Shown here: positions 51,863-60,057 of the stretch, one piece after another | Position numbering within the stretch: the stretch's first letter is position 1 | Layout: the number at the start of each line of letters is the position of its first letter | From: Geodermatophilus marinus | GTDB lineage: Bacteria > Actinomycetota > Actinomycetes > Mycobacteriales > Geodermatophilaceae | NCBI RefSeq assembly: GCF_003428645.1 | Contig: NZ_QVQH01000004.1 | Location: 62,001-126,000, forward strand | Length of the DNA stretch: 64,000 nt | Direction: 5' to 3' | The notes under the pieces: generated by a model | Told to the model about the DNA's origin: nothing | Databases searched by the model: none | Seen by the model: the letters and a program-made list of their open reading frames with translations, nothing else | Made by a program: the position numbers and the translations under genes

Positions 51863-52462
51863 ATGGAGACCGCGCCCGATGTGCTCGCCGGCTACCGACC
51901 GCCGTCCCGGCTCGTGCAGGACAAGGTGATCGACCACGTCGACCGGCACTGCGCGGCCTTCATCGCCCTGTCGCCGTTCGCCACGCTGGCCACGGCCGAC
52001 GCGGAGGGGTGGCCCGACGTCTCCCCGCGCGGCGGTGACCCGGGCTTCGTGCGGGTGCTCGACGAGCACCGGCTGGCCCTGCCCGACCGGCCGGGCAACA
52101 ACCGGGTCGACAGCCTCCGCAACGTCGCGGCCAACCCCCGGGTCGCCCTGCTCTTCCTCGTGCCCGGCATCGAGGAGACGCTGCGGGTGTTCGGGACGGC
52201 GACCGTGGTGCCGGCCGGGTCGCTCGGCGTGGACCTCACCGAGTTCGGCCGGGAGCCGCGCTCGGTCCTGGTCGTGGAGGTGGACCGGGCCTACTTCCAG
52301 TGCGCCAAGTCGGTCATGCGCTCGGGCCTCTGGGACCCCGAGCGGCGGGTGGAGCGGACGGCCTTCGCGCCGATGCGCGAGGTGTTCGCCGACCACTGCC
52401 GGCTCACCACGCCGCTGCCGGACGACGCCGTGATGCGGGCCGGGCTGGCCGAGGAGCTGTAG
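51863..52462 (+). CDS. Pyridoxamine 5'-phosphate oxidase-family flavoprotein (MSMEG_1061-like)
   Basis: A 199-residue split-barrel flavoprotein. The segments FATLATADAEGWPDVSPRGGDPGFV, LALPDRPGNNRVDSLRNVAANP (read in parts), and FQCAKSVMRSGLWDP fit the FMN- or F420-binding MSMEG_1061 family of uncharacterised reductases. Single gene with a leaderless promoter. Confidence 0.85.
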   Translation: METAPDVLAGYRPPSRLVQDKVIDHVDRHCAAFIALSPFATLATADAEGWPDVSPRGGDPGFVRVLDEHRLALPDRPGNNRVDSLRNVAANPRVALLFLVPGIEETLRVFGTATVVPAGSLGVDLTEFGREPRSVLVVEVDRAYFQCAKSVMRSGLWDPERRVERTAFAPMREVFADHCRLTTPLPDDAVMRAGLAEEL

Positions 52463-52481
52463 GACCGTCGGTGGGTGGGCC

Positions 52482-52487
52482 TACGGT
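52482..52487 (+). promoter_or_regulatory. -10 box of a leaderless promoter (VOC gene)
   Basis: TACGGT lies 7 bases before GTG 52495. Confidence 0.45.
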
Positions 52488-52494
52488 CCGCACC

Positions 52495-52920
52495 GTGGCG
52501 ACCGACGTGCAGATCGTGGTGGACTGCGCCGACCCGCACGGGCTGGCGGACTGGTGGGCCGAGGCGCTCGGCTGGCAGGTGGAGCCGCAGGACGAGTCGG
52601 TGATCCGCGGCGCCGTGGCGGCCGGGGCGGCGACCGAGGAGGAGACGAGCACGCACCGCGGCGCGCTGGTCTGGCGGTCGGGCGCGGCCCTGCGCTCCCC
52701 CGACCCGGGGCGGCCCCGGGTGCTGTTCCAGCTCGTCCCGGAGGCCAAGACGGTCAAGAACCGGGTGCACCTGGACCTGCACGTGGGCGAGGACCGCCGG
52801 GAGCCGGAGGTGGCCCGCCTGGTGGCCGCGGGGGCGACGGAGCTGCACCGCGCGTCGCAGGGGCCGTTCTCGTGGGTGACGCTCGCCGACCCGGAGGGCA
52901 ACGAGTTCTGCGTGGCGTGA
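52495..52920 (+). CDS. VOC-family (glyoxalase-like) protein
   Basis: A 141-residue vicinal oxygen chelate-fold protein with two beta-alpha-beta-beta-beta modules: IVVDCADPHGLADWWAEALGW and VHLDLHVGEDRR...WVTLADPEGNEFCV. Could be a glyoxalase, dioxygenase or binding/resistance protein; metal ligands cannot be assigned confidently. Confidence 0.85.
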   Translation: MATDVQIVVDCADPHGLADWWAEALGWQVEPQDESVIRGAVAAGAATEEETSTHRGALVWRSGAALRSPDPGRPRVLFQLVPEAKTVKNRVHLDLHVGEDRREPEVARLVAAGATELHRASQGPFSWVTLADPEGNEFCVA

Positions 52921-52994
52921 GGCCCGGGTGCGGGCCGCGGGTGGGCGGGTCGCGGGGGGTGCCGGGGGTGTGCGGGCCGCCGCGCCCCTACGGC

Positions 52995-53192
52995 TCAGCT
53001 GGCCAGGACGTCCCGGGCCAGGCGGCGGTAGGCCACCGCGCGCTCGGCGAGCGCCCGGCGGCGCTCCTGCCGGCTGCGCCGGTCGGTGCCCAGGTAGCGC
53101 GCGTCCTCCACGAGCTGGAAGGCGGCCAGGACGCTCGCCTTCACCTCGCGTCCCCGTGGTGCCGCCGGGGGAACCGGCTCGGCCGAGGTCAT
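52995..53192 (-). CDS. Small helical protein, unknown function
   Basis: A 65-residue protein with a Pro-rich start and a charged helical remainder (VLAAFQLVEDARYLGTDRR, then RRRALAERAVAYRRLARDVL). ATG 53192 follows a strong GAGGGGGG ribosome site. Divergent from the PemK/MazF-like gene across 171 bp. It does not look like a known antitoxin DNA-binding domain. Confidence 0.6.
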   Translation of the reverse strand: MTSAEPVPPAAPRGREVKASVLAAFQLVEDARYLGTDRRSRQERRRALAERAVAYRRLARDVLAS

Positions 53193-53288
53193 CGCGACCC
53201 CCCTCTCCCCGGGGCGCGACAGTTTCACCCCGTGTCGACATGGTGCCCCCATATCGGCAGGTCGAACCCCAGCGGCGCCCGATTGGTG

Positions 53289-53303
53289 CCCGTGTGACAC
53301 GGG
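53289..53303. promoter_or_regulatory. Perfect 7-bp palindrome in divergent space
   Basis: CCCGTGT-G-ACACGGG lies upstream of the PemK/MazF-like gene, about 46 bases before its TACGGT -10 box (53350-53355). It is a possible operator. Confidence 0.35.
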
Positions 53304-53349
53304 TGACAGGCGGTGCGGCCCGCCGCGTCCGGGAACCGGGACGGACCCG

Positions 53350-53355
53350 TACGGT
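53350..53355 (+). promoter_or_regulatory. -10 box of a leaderless promoter (PemK/MazF-like gene)
   Basis: TACGGT lies 8 bases before GTG 53364, which has no ribosome site. Confidence 0.45.
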
Positions 53356-53363
53356 CTGCTTCC

Positions 53364-53951
53364 GTGGCGAGCACCGGGCGGCGACTGGTCGGACTGCTGC
53401 GCGCGGCGCTGGGGCCGGCGGTGCGCGCCGCCCGGGACGCCGCACCCCGGCCCGCGGGGGGCGTACGGCGCCGCAGCGCCCGCCGCGCACCGGGACCGGT
53501 GCCGCCGGTCCCCGCGGGCGGCTCGAGGCCGGGCGGCGTCCGCGACCTCGACGGGCCGCTCGGCGCGGCGGACCTCTCCTACCGCCCGCGGGACGACGGC
53601 CGCCCCGACCCCGGTGAGGTCGTGTGGGCGTGGGTCCCCTACGACGAGGCCGACGGGCGGGGCAAGGACCGCCCCGTCCTCGTGCTCGGCCGCCGCGGCG
53701 CCGACCTGGTGGGGCTCATGCTCTCCAGCCAGGACCACGACCGCGACGCCGCCGACGAGGCCCGTCACGGGCGCTACTGGATGGACGTCGGCCGCGGGGG
53801 CTGGGACCCCCGGGGCCGGCCGAGCGAGGCCCGCCTCGACCGCCCGCTCCTGCTGCCCGCCGGGGCAACCCGCCGTGAGGGTGCCGCGCTGGACCGGGAG
53901 CGCTTCACCGCCGTGCTGGAGGCCGCCCTGGCCCTCGACCGCCGCCGCTGA
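53364..53951 (+). CDS. PemK/MazF-like protein with long basic N-terminus
   Basis: A 195-residue protein. The C-terminal ~120 residues fit a MazF/PemK beta-barrel: GEVVWAWVPYDEADGRGKDRPVLVLGRRGADLVGLMLSS (read in parts) corresponds to the conserved start of these RNA-cleaving toxins. The first ~70 residues are rich in Arg, Ala and Pro, unusual for toxins of about 110 residues. No antitoxin gene precedes it in the same direction. It may be a solitary housekeeping homologue rather than a toxin. Confidence 0.75.
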   Translation: MASTGRRLVGLLRAALGPAVRAARDAAPRPAGGVRRRSARRAPGPVPPVPAGGSRPGGVRDLDGPLGAADLSYRPRDDGRPDPGEVVWAWVPYDEADGRGKDRPVLVLGRRGADLVGLMLSSQDHDRDAADEARHGRYWMDVGRGGWDPRGRPSEARLDRPLLLPAGATRREGAALDRERFTAVLEAALALDRRR

Positions 53952-54033
53952 CCGGAGCGCGGCCACGCCACGACCCGACTTCTCGCCTTGCGCCCCTCAC
54001 CTTCGCCGGCCCGCCTCCCGCCCCCGCTGCGGG

Positions 54034-54067
54034 TCGCCGGTCGCCGGTCGCCGGTCGCCGGTCGCCG
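54034..54067. repeat. 7-bp tandem repeat (TCGCCGG, about 4.9 copies)
   Basis: Simple head-to-tail repeat in the 408-bp space between the PemK/MazF-like gene and the HNH gene. Apart from the SOS-type box near the right end, nothing else in this space is recognised. Confidence 0.9.
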
Positions 54068-54317
54068 CGATGCTGCTGTTCGCCGGCGGGCCACGCCCGC
54101 GGGATCAACCTCCTGTCGCAGCGCCCCGCCGACGTGCACCCACGTGTCGCGACCTCGACCGACCTGGACCTGGCCGCTGCCACCGGCCGGACCGCGGGGC
54201 CGTCGCCGGTCTCTCGACCGGCGCTCACGAGTGCCCGTCAAGGCCTCGCCGAGATCTGTGGACGGCTCGCTGAGCTGCGGATTCACGGTGCGGTGACCAC
54301 CGACCGGCAGTACTATT

Positions 54318-54331
54318 CGTACACGTGTTCG
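54318..54331. promoter_or_regulatory. Candidate LexA (SOS) box
   Basis: CGTACACGTGTTCG matches the actinobacterial LexA consensus CGAACRNNYGTTCG at all but one position. It lies 29 bases before the HNH gene start in an unusually AT-rich stretch. Confidence 0.65.
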
Positions 54332-54359
54332 AGAAGGTGGGTGGGGAGGTGGGCGGCCG

Positions 54360-55571
54360 GTGGAGGACCTGTCGGCGGCACTCGACGAGCTGGCCGGGGC
54401 CGGGCTGGCCTCGGCGTTCGGCCCGGAGCTGCTGGAACGGCTCGGCCGCTTGCTGGTCGCCCAGCACCGGATCGCCGCCGAGGTGGCCCGCACCGTGCGC
54501 GCCTGCGAGCTGGCCGGGGCGGCGGAGGTCGACGGGCTGAAGACCATGGCCGCGTGGCTGCGCGGGCACGGGCGGATGAGCCACTCCGCCGCGGCCGGGC
54601 TGGTCCGCGCCGGGCGGGCGCTGGAGCACCTGCCCGCGCTGGCGGAGGCGCACGCCGCCGGCGCGGTCAGCGCCGAGGCCGTGGCCACGATCGCCCCGAT
54701 CACCCGGGAGGAGCACCTGGCCGCCGCCGAAGCCTGCGGGGTGGACCTCGCGGAGGTCGACCGGCTGCTCACCGACCTGGCCGCCGCGCGGCCGCACGCC
54801 GACCTGGTGCAGGTGGTGCGGCACTACCTGGCCGGCCTGGACCCCGACGGCCCCGAGCCCGACCCCACCGAGGGCCGCCGCCTGGCCTGGGTCCGGCACG
54901 CCGACGGCTCGCTCACCGGCCGGCTGGAGCTGGACGCCGCCGGCGGGGAGAGGCTGCAGGCCGCCCTGGAGAGCCTCCTGCAGGCCGGGCGGTGCGCCGG
55001 CGACGAGCGCACCCGCCCCCAGGCGCAGGCCGACGCCCTCGTCCAGCTGTGTGATCTCCAGCTCGCCGCCGGGCGGTTGCCCACCCTGCGCACGGTCAAG
55101 CCGCACGTGGCCGTGGTCATCGACGCCGCCGACCTGGTCGACCCCGGCACCGGCCCGGGTGCGGCGGAGCTGGGCTTCGGCGCCACCATCTCCGCCGCCC
55201 GGGCCCGCTGGCTGGCCTGCGACGGCGCGGTCACCCGCATCGTGCTGGGCCCCGACGGGGCACCGCTGGATGTGGGGCGCACCCACCGGGTGGTGCCCCC
55301 GCACCTGCGCCGGGCGGTGGAGCGGCGCGACCGGGGCTGCGTGTTCACCGGCTGCGGCGCCCCGACCCACTGGTGCGACGTGCACCACCTGCTCGAGTGG
55401 GCCCTGGGCGGGGAAACCTCCCTGGCCAACTCGGCGCTGCTGTGCGAGCGGCACCACACGAAGGTCCACCACGGCTTCCGCGTCGAACGCCGACCCGACG
55501 GCCGATGGCGCACCTGGCGCCCCGACGGCACCGAGATCCACATCCTCGCCCCACCCCTGGCCGCAGCCTGA
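54360..55571 (+). CDS. DUF222/HNH endonuclease-domain protein (13E12 family)
   Basis: A 403-residue protein. An N-terminal DUF222 domain (about 10-250) is followed by a C-terminal HNH motif: CVFTGCGAPTHWCDVHHLLEWALGGETSLANSALLCERHHTKVHH (read in parts; HH, N and H residues at about 345-380). GTG 54360 follows GGGGAGG. These proteins are multicopy in many Actinobacteria and several mycobacterial members have LexA sites; this one does too. The target is unknown. Confidence 0.92.
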   Translation: MEDLSAALDELAGAGLASAFGPELLERLGRLLVAQHRIAAEVARTVRACELAGAAEVDGLKTMAAWLRGHGRMSHSAAAGLVRAGRALEHLPALAEAHAAGAVSAEAVATIAPITREEHLAAAEACGVDLAEVDRLLTDLAAARPHADLVQVVRHYLAGLDPDGPEPDPTEGRRLAWVRHADGSLTGRLELDAAGGERLQAALESLLQAGRCAGDERTRPQAQADALVQLCDLQLAAGRLPTLRTVKPHVAVVIDAADLVDPGTGPGAAELGFGATISAARARWLACDGAVTRIVLGPDGAPLDVGRTHRVVPPHLRRAVERRDRGCVFTGCGAPTHWCDVHHLLEWALGGETSLANSALLCERHHTKVHHGFRVERRPDGRWRTWRPDGTEIHILAPPLAAA

Positions 55572-55806
55572 ACCCAGCAGACCCGAGGGCCACACCCGGG
55601 GCTGGAGTCGCAACCGCACACCGGCCGACCCGGCGCACCCACCGTGCGCCGGGCACTCGGCGTGCCCGGCGGCCGGACGCGCAGACAGCGGGCCGCTCGA
55701 CGAACCCCTACCAGGAGGCGGCCGCCTGGATCCAGCTCCGGGGGCCGCTCGACGGCCGCCGGAAAGCGCTCGACGGCGCGGTGCGGCACCCGGCACGCTC
55801 CCCGCG

Positions 55807-56544
55807 ATGGACGCCGCCGCGGTCTTCTGGGCCTTGCACAGCGACCTCCCGCGCGAGGCCCCCGGGTCGGCCGCCACGACGCGCGCGCTGCTCGACCTGG
55901 CCGGTCCGCTGCCACCCGGCGCCCGGGCCGTCGACATCGGGTGCGGTCCCGGCCGCTCCGCGGAGGTCCTGGCCGAGGCCGGGCTGCGGGTGACCGCCGT
56001 CGACCTGCACGAGCCGTTCCTCCGGCGGGCTCGCCGGGCCGGTACGGGCACCTTCCCGGTGGCCGTGGTCCGCGCCGACATGGCCGCGCTCCCCCTCCGG
56101 GAGGGCAGTGCCGACCTGGTGTGGTCCGAGGGCGCCGCCTATCTCATGGGGGTCGACGCCGCCCTGCGGTCCTGGCGGCGACTGCTGCGGCCGGGTGGCG
56201 TCCTCGTCCTCACCGACGCGGTCTGGACCACCGCCGCACCGTCAGCGGCGGCACGCGCGTTCTGGGCCGCCTACGCCGGGATGCGCGACGTCCCCGCGCT
56301 CGTCGCCGCGGCCCGCGCGACCGGCTACGACGTCCTGGCCGAGCGGCTGCTGCCCGACTCCGACTGGGCCGGGTACTACGACCCGCTCGCCGCGGCCATC
56401 GCCGCCTGGCCCGACCCGGACGAGGAGACGGCGGTCGCGCTGGCCGGAGCCCGGGCCGAGATCGACCTGCGGCGCGCGCACGCCGACGAGTACGGCTACG
56501 CCGCCGTCGTCCTCCGGCGGGGCGGGCAGCAGGTCACTCGCTGA
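55807..56544 (+). CDS. SAM-dependent methyltransferase (class I)
   Basis: A 245-residue methyltransferase. Motif I is AVDIGCGPGRSAEVLAEAG (about 40-58), the acidic residue of motif II is in VTAVDLHEPF, and motif IV is ADLVWSEGAAYLMG. Substrate unknown. The 235-bp space before it shows no clear regulatory signal. It overlaps the convergent small gene by 11 bases. Confidence 0.87.
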   Translation: MDAAAVFWALHSDLPREAPGSAATTRALLDLAGPLPPGARAVDIGCGPGRSAEVLAEAGLRVTAVDLHEPFLRRARRAGTGTFPVAVVRADMAALPLREGSADLVWSEGAAYLMGVDAALRSWRRLLRPGGVLVLTDAVWTTAAPSAAARAFWAAYAGMRDVPALVAAARATGYDVLAERLLPDSDWAGYYDPLAAAIAAWPDPDEETAVALAGARAEIDLRRAHADEYGYAAVVLRRGGQQVTR

Positions 56545-56797
56545 CGACACCGTCCCGCACCGACGGCCGCGGCCGGACGTGGTAGACCCCGGCGGTCTCG
56601 CTCCACGAGGTGAGGTCGTAGCGGTGCACGACCTTCGGGCCGCCGTGCAGGTGCACGTGGGTGATCGTCGGCAGCGGCTGCCCGTGCCGGGCGTGCCGGA
56701 TCTCGACCCGCCCGTCCAGCGGACCGCCCACGAACAGCAGCACGGCGTCCTCCGTGCCGATCGGCTCCTCGGTCAGCTCGCTCCCCTCCCTGCGCAC
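56534..56797 (-). CDS. Small hypothetical protein
   Basis: An 87-residue protein with LLFVGGPLDGRVEIR and VVHRYDLTSWSETAGVYHV, a compact beta-rich protein seen as hypothetical in Actinobacteria. GTG 56797 is supported by a TACCCT -10 box 7 bases upstream (56810-56805), again leaderless. Function unknown. Confidence 0.6.
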   Translation of the reverse strand: MRREGSELTEEPIGTEDAVLLFVGGPLDGRVEIRHARHGQPLPTITHVHLHGGPKVVHRYDLTSWSETAGVYHVRPRPSVRDGVVSE

Positions 56798-56848
56798 CCC
56801 GGCCAGGGTAGGCGCGTCCCGCGCCGGGTGACGGGGAACTGGCCCTGC

Positions 56849-57922
56849 TCAGGCCGCGGAGGCCTCCCCACCGGCGATCGGCGGGGAGCCCCGCCGGACC
56901 CACAGCTCGTGCGCCGCCGCCGACGCCGCGGCGGTCAGCGGCACGAACAGCAGCGCACCGGCCAGCCCCCACAGCAGCCCGCCGGCGGTGACGGCGACGA
57001 GGACCGTCGCCGCGTTCACGGGCAGCCGGCGGCGCATCACCCACGGCTCGACGACGTCGTTGCCCACCTGCTGCACGACCAGGACCAGCGCCGCCACCAG
57101 GGCGGCGTCCACCAGCCCACCCGAGCCGTAGGCCACCACGACGGCCACCGCGCCGGCGACGAAGGCACCGATGGTGGGGATGTAGGAGGCGAGGAACTGC
57201 AGGGCCGCGAGCGTCAGGGCCAGCGGCACGCCGATCAGCAGCAGCCCCACCCCGATGCCGACCGCGTCGAAGAGCGCCACGACCGTGAGCCCGCGGACGT
57301 AGTTGCCCGTGGTCCGCCAGGCGGCCCGCCCGGCGCCGTCGACGTCCTCGCGCACCCGCCCGCCGAACTTGCCGAGCAGCCACTGCCACATCCCCCGCCC
57401 GCTGACGAGGAAGAGGAACGCCAGCGCCAGCGCGAGGAAGGCCGCGATGAGCACCTCGCCGGCCGTGCGCAGCGGGCCCAGCAGGTCCCCGACCGCCGTC
57501 GAGCCGCCGGACCCCTGCTCACCGCCCGAGCCGCCGAGCGACGGCAGCTGGACGCCGAAGCGCTGCGACAGGTCGGCGGAGATGGTCGTCAGCTGCTCGC
57601 GCAACTGCGGGAGCTGCTCGGCGATGCGGGTGCCCAGGCCCAGGGCCGCACCGGCCAGGGCCAGCACCAGCAGGCCCACCGCGACGGCGGCCGACACCGT
57701 GCGCGGCACCCCGCGCCGGTCGGCCCACTGCACCGCGGGGGTCGCGACCCCGGCCAGCAGCAGGCCGACGAGGACGGCGACCACCAGCGCGGTCAGCTTC
57801 ACGGCCAGCCCGGCGAGCAGCCAGACCAGGACGGCGAGCACCAGGAGCCGGCCGCCGACGGCGGCGGAGCGCACCAGCCAGGCCGGGGCCCCGTTCGGGG
57901 CGGGGTCGGGAACCAACGGCAT
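56849..57922 (-). CDS. AI-2E (PerM/YdiK) family membrane transporter
   Basis: A 357-residue protein with about eight membrane helices, an extracytoplasmic loop after helix 3 (LPQLREQLTTISADLSQRFG), and the late segment GNDVVEPWVMRRRLPVN typical of this family. Members export autoinducer-2, act as Na+/H+ antiporters, or are unassigned. ATG 57922 was chosen as the nearest start in frame; GAGGA lies about 12 bases upstream. Confidence 0.88.
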   Translation of the reverse strand: MPLVPDPAPNGAPAWLVRSAAVGGRLLVLAVLVWLLAGLAVKLTALVVAVLVGLLLAGVATPAVQWADRRGVPRTVSAAVAVGLLVLALAGAALGLGTRIAEQLPQLREQLTTISADLSQRFGVQLPSLGGSGGEQGSGGSTAVGDLLGPLRTAGEVLIAAFLALALAFLFLVSGRGMWQWLLGKFGGRVREDVDGAGRAAWRTTGNYVRGLTVVALFDAVGIGVGLLLIGVPLALTLAALQFLASYIPTIGAFVAGAVAVVVAYGSGGLVDAALVAALVLVVQQVGNDVVEPWVMRRRLPVNAATVLVAVTAGGLLWGLAGALLFVPLTAAASAAAHELWVRRGSPPIAGGEASAA

Positions 57923-57939
57923 CCACCATGGGTTCCTCG

Positions 57940-59025
57940 CTACGCCGCGGCGGACACATCCCGACCGCCCCGTCGCAGCCAGCGGGCCAGCAGCGGGGCG
58001 CTCAGCAGCATCACGAACAGCCGCAGCACCTGCACGGCGAGCACGAACGTGGCGTCGGCGCCGCTGTCCCGAGCGGTCGCCAGGACGGCGTAGAGGCCAC
58101 CGGGCGTGGTGGCGAGGTAGGCGTCCAGCGCGCCGGCCGAGGTGGTGACCGTGAGCAGCGCGCCGAGCCCGGCGCAGCCGACGACCAGCCCGAGGACGAC
58201 GACGAGCGCCAGCGGCAGCGCCCGCCCGATGGTGCGCAGGCTCTCCCGCGTGACGTTGAGCCCGACCACCAGGCCGACGACCAGGAACGCCGCCTGCTCG
58301 AGCGGGACCGGCAGCCGCGCGCCCTGCGCGAGGCCGGTGACGTCGAGGACGGCGGCGACCACGAGCGGGCCGAGCAGCGCCGGCACGGGCACCCGCAGCA
58401 GCCGGGCGAGCGCCACGCCGGCGACCGCGCAGACCGCCGCGAACAGCAGCCCGGCCGGCCACCCGGGGCCGGTGTCGGCCACCACGGGGCCACCCGCGCC
58501 GGGCCGGGCCCCGTAGAGGACCGTCGCCGCCACCGGCATGAGGAGCACGATCAGCAGCACCCGCAGGTACTGCAGGACGGCGACCATCCGGTCGTCGGCG
58601 CCGAGCTCCCGCGACATCGCGGTGATGCCGGACGCCCCGCCGGCGATCATGGCGAACGCGCCGGTCACCGGGGTGATCCCCGGCTGCAGCCGCAGCAGCA
58701 GGCCGGCCAGCACGCTGAGCGCGAGCGTCCCCACGGTGACCAGCAGCACCGGCAGCCAGTCGGCGCCGAGCGCCGCCAGGGTGTCCAGGTCGACCAGCGA
58801 CCCGACGGAGACCCCGATCAGCGCCTGCGCCGCGGTCATGCCCGCGCGGGGCACCGCCAGCCGCCGCCGGCCGGCCAGCCCGCGGACCAGACCGGCCAGC
58901 AGGCCGCCGAACAGCGCCGGCGAGGGCAGGTCCGCGACGTCGAAGGCGAGCGTGGCCGCCAGCGCGCCGGTGACCACCAGGGCGCCGTCACCCAGCCGGG
59001 CGAGCCGCTCTCCCCGGCCGCTCAC
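57940..59025 (-). CDS. AbrB-family transporter (putative ammonia monooxygenase family)
   Basis: A 361-residue membrane protein built of two homologous ~5-helix halves, the AbrB-duplication layout (GVSVGSLVDLDTLAALG; AFAMIAGGASGITAMSRELGADDRMVAVLQYLRVL read in parts). Despite its old name it is not a monooxygenase; aminobenzoate or other small-molecule export has been suggested. GTG 59025 overlaps the regulator stop. Confidence 0.87.
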   Translation of the reverse strand: MSGRGERLARLGDGALVVTGALAATLAFDVADLPSPALFGGLLAGLVRGLAGRRRLAVPRAGMTAAQALIGVSVGSLVDLDTLAALGADWLPVLLVTVGTLALSVLAGLLLRLQPGITPVTGAFAMIAGGASGITAMSRELGADDRMVAVLQYLRVLLIVLLMPVAATVLYGARPGAGGPVVADTGPGWPAGLLFAAVCAVAGVALARLLRVPVPALLGPLVVAAVLDVTGLAQGARLPVPLEQAAFLVVGLVVGLNVTRESLRTIGRALPLALVVVLGLVVGCAGLGALLTVTTSAGALDAYLATTPGGLYAVLATARDSGADATFVLAVQVLRLFVMLLSAPLLARWLRRGGRDVSAAA

Positions 59026-59315
59026 CCGCCGGTGATCCGGCGCAGCTCGGCCACGTGCGCGTCGAACGCCGCCCGCCCGGCCCGCGTCAGCGCGAGGCTG
59101 GTGCGCACCCGCGAGGCGATCGTCGCCTTGCCGATCCGCAGGTAGCCGGCCTCCTCGAGCTGCCTGACGTGCTTGGAGAGGACCGAGTCGCTCACCCCGA
59201 GCCGGTCGCGGATCGCGGCGAACTCCATGCTGTCGACGGCGGCGAGCAGCCCGCAGATCTGCAGCCGCGGCGGCGGGTGGATCACCGCGTCGAAGCGCGG
59301 GGCCACGGCGGTCAC
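59022..59315 (-). CDS. Winged-helix regulator (MarR/ArsR-like, DUF2087-type size)
   Basis: A 97-residue DNA-binding protein: RLQICGLLAAVDSMEFAAIRDRLGVSDSVLSKHVRQLEEAGYLRI (read in parts) is a complete winged helix. GTG 59315 overlaps the membrane-protein stop (GTGA). In this family the regulator is often paired with a small membrane protein. It probably represses the three-gene operon. Confidence 0.87.
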   Translation of the reverse strand: MTAVAPRFDAVIHPPPRLQICGLLAAVDSMEFAAIRDRLGVSDSVLSKHVRQLEEAGYLRIGKATIASRVRTSLALTRAGRAAFDAHVAELRRITGG

Positions 59316-59758
59316 AGCGACCGGCGCAGCTCGGCGGCCAGGGCCCTGCCCCAGTACCGGCTGAGGGCGGCGGCGGCCAGGCCCAGCACGGCCCCGGCCA
59401 CCACCATGGCCCAGCGCTGGTCGAAGCCCTCGGCCAGCACGAAGGCCGTGATCAGCACGGGCAGCACGACGGCACACCAGAGCGCCATCCCGCGGCCGTC
59501 GATGGTCACCCAGAAGCCGGTGATCCGGCGGTAGGCGGCCACCAGGGCACCGAGCCCGGCGCAGAAGACCACGAGCGCCGGGAAGGTCACCCACAGCGAG
59601 TCGAGGGCGTAGGAGGACAGGAAGCCGAACAGCAGCAGCCCCAGCAGCACGTCGTACCACCACGGCTGCAGCGCCCGCTCGGCCAGCGCCGACCGGTCGG
59701 CCCGCAGCGCGGCGAGCTGCGCGGCGGCAGCGTCCCGGTCGAGCGCGTCACTTTCCAT
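59312..59758 (-). CDS. Small four-helix membrane protein, operon leader
   Basis: A 148-residue protein with a helical N-terminus and four membrane helices. It heads the operon with the winged-helix regulator and AbrB transporter. ATG 59758 follows a TTGACG -35 box and a CAGGCT -10 box 18 bp apart. Function unknown. Confidence 0.75.
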   Translation of the reverse strand: MESDALDRDAAAAQLAALRADRSALAERALQPWWYDVLLGLLLFGFLSSYALDSLWVTFPALVVFCAGLGALVAAYRRITGFWVTIDGRGMALWCAVVLPVLITAFVLAEGFDQRWAMVVAGAVLGLAAAALSRYWGRALAAELRRSL

Positions 59759-59786
59759 GGCGGAAAGCCTGCACTGCGACTTTCCG
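59751..59786. promoter_or_regulatory. Operator candidate: triple GGAAAG/CTTTCC motif
   Basis: CTTTCC (59751-59756), GGAAAG (59762-59767) and CTTTCC (59780-59785) form two overlapping inverted repeats across the promoter and start codon of the membrane gene. The longer one is CGGAAAG-N12-CTTTCCG. Likely site for the regulator encoded downstream. Confidence 0.5.
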
Positions 59787-59827
59787 ATCCGTCAAGTCAA
59801 GGGTCCCTGTCGGCGGGCCGGGGACGC

Positions 59828-59998
59828 GTGGTGTGATGACCCGGCCACAGCGACGGCAGTGGAGGAAGCCCGGTGCGATTCCGGCGCGGTCCCGCCACTG
59901 TGACCGGGGAGCCCGATCCCAGGCTCCGCCACTGCTCCCCCGGGAGCGGGAAGGCGGGGAGCGGGCGTTGATCCGGGAGCCAGGAGACTCCCGCCGTC
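59828..59998 (+). promoter_or_regulatory. Cobalamin (AdoCbl) riboswitch
   Basis: All core parts appear in order: GGAAGCCCGGTGCGATTCC (59872-59890), GCGCGGTCCCGCCACTGTGA (59884-59903) and the B12 box with GGGAGCCAGGAGACTCCC (59975-59992). It controls the ChlI-ChlD/cobO/cobB operon, and high cobalamin should repress it. The boundaries are approximate. Confidence 0.93.
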
Positions 59999-60057
59999 GT
60001 CCACTGCCACTCCGGGCCACCGCGGATGTACGGACACCCGGGGAGAGGACGCGTTCC

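Noticed and set aside
54134-54360. Extra coding sequence in front of the HNH gene
   Set aside because: The candidate frame is out of phase with the HNH gene and covers the LexA-like box and promoter; composition is not coding-like.
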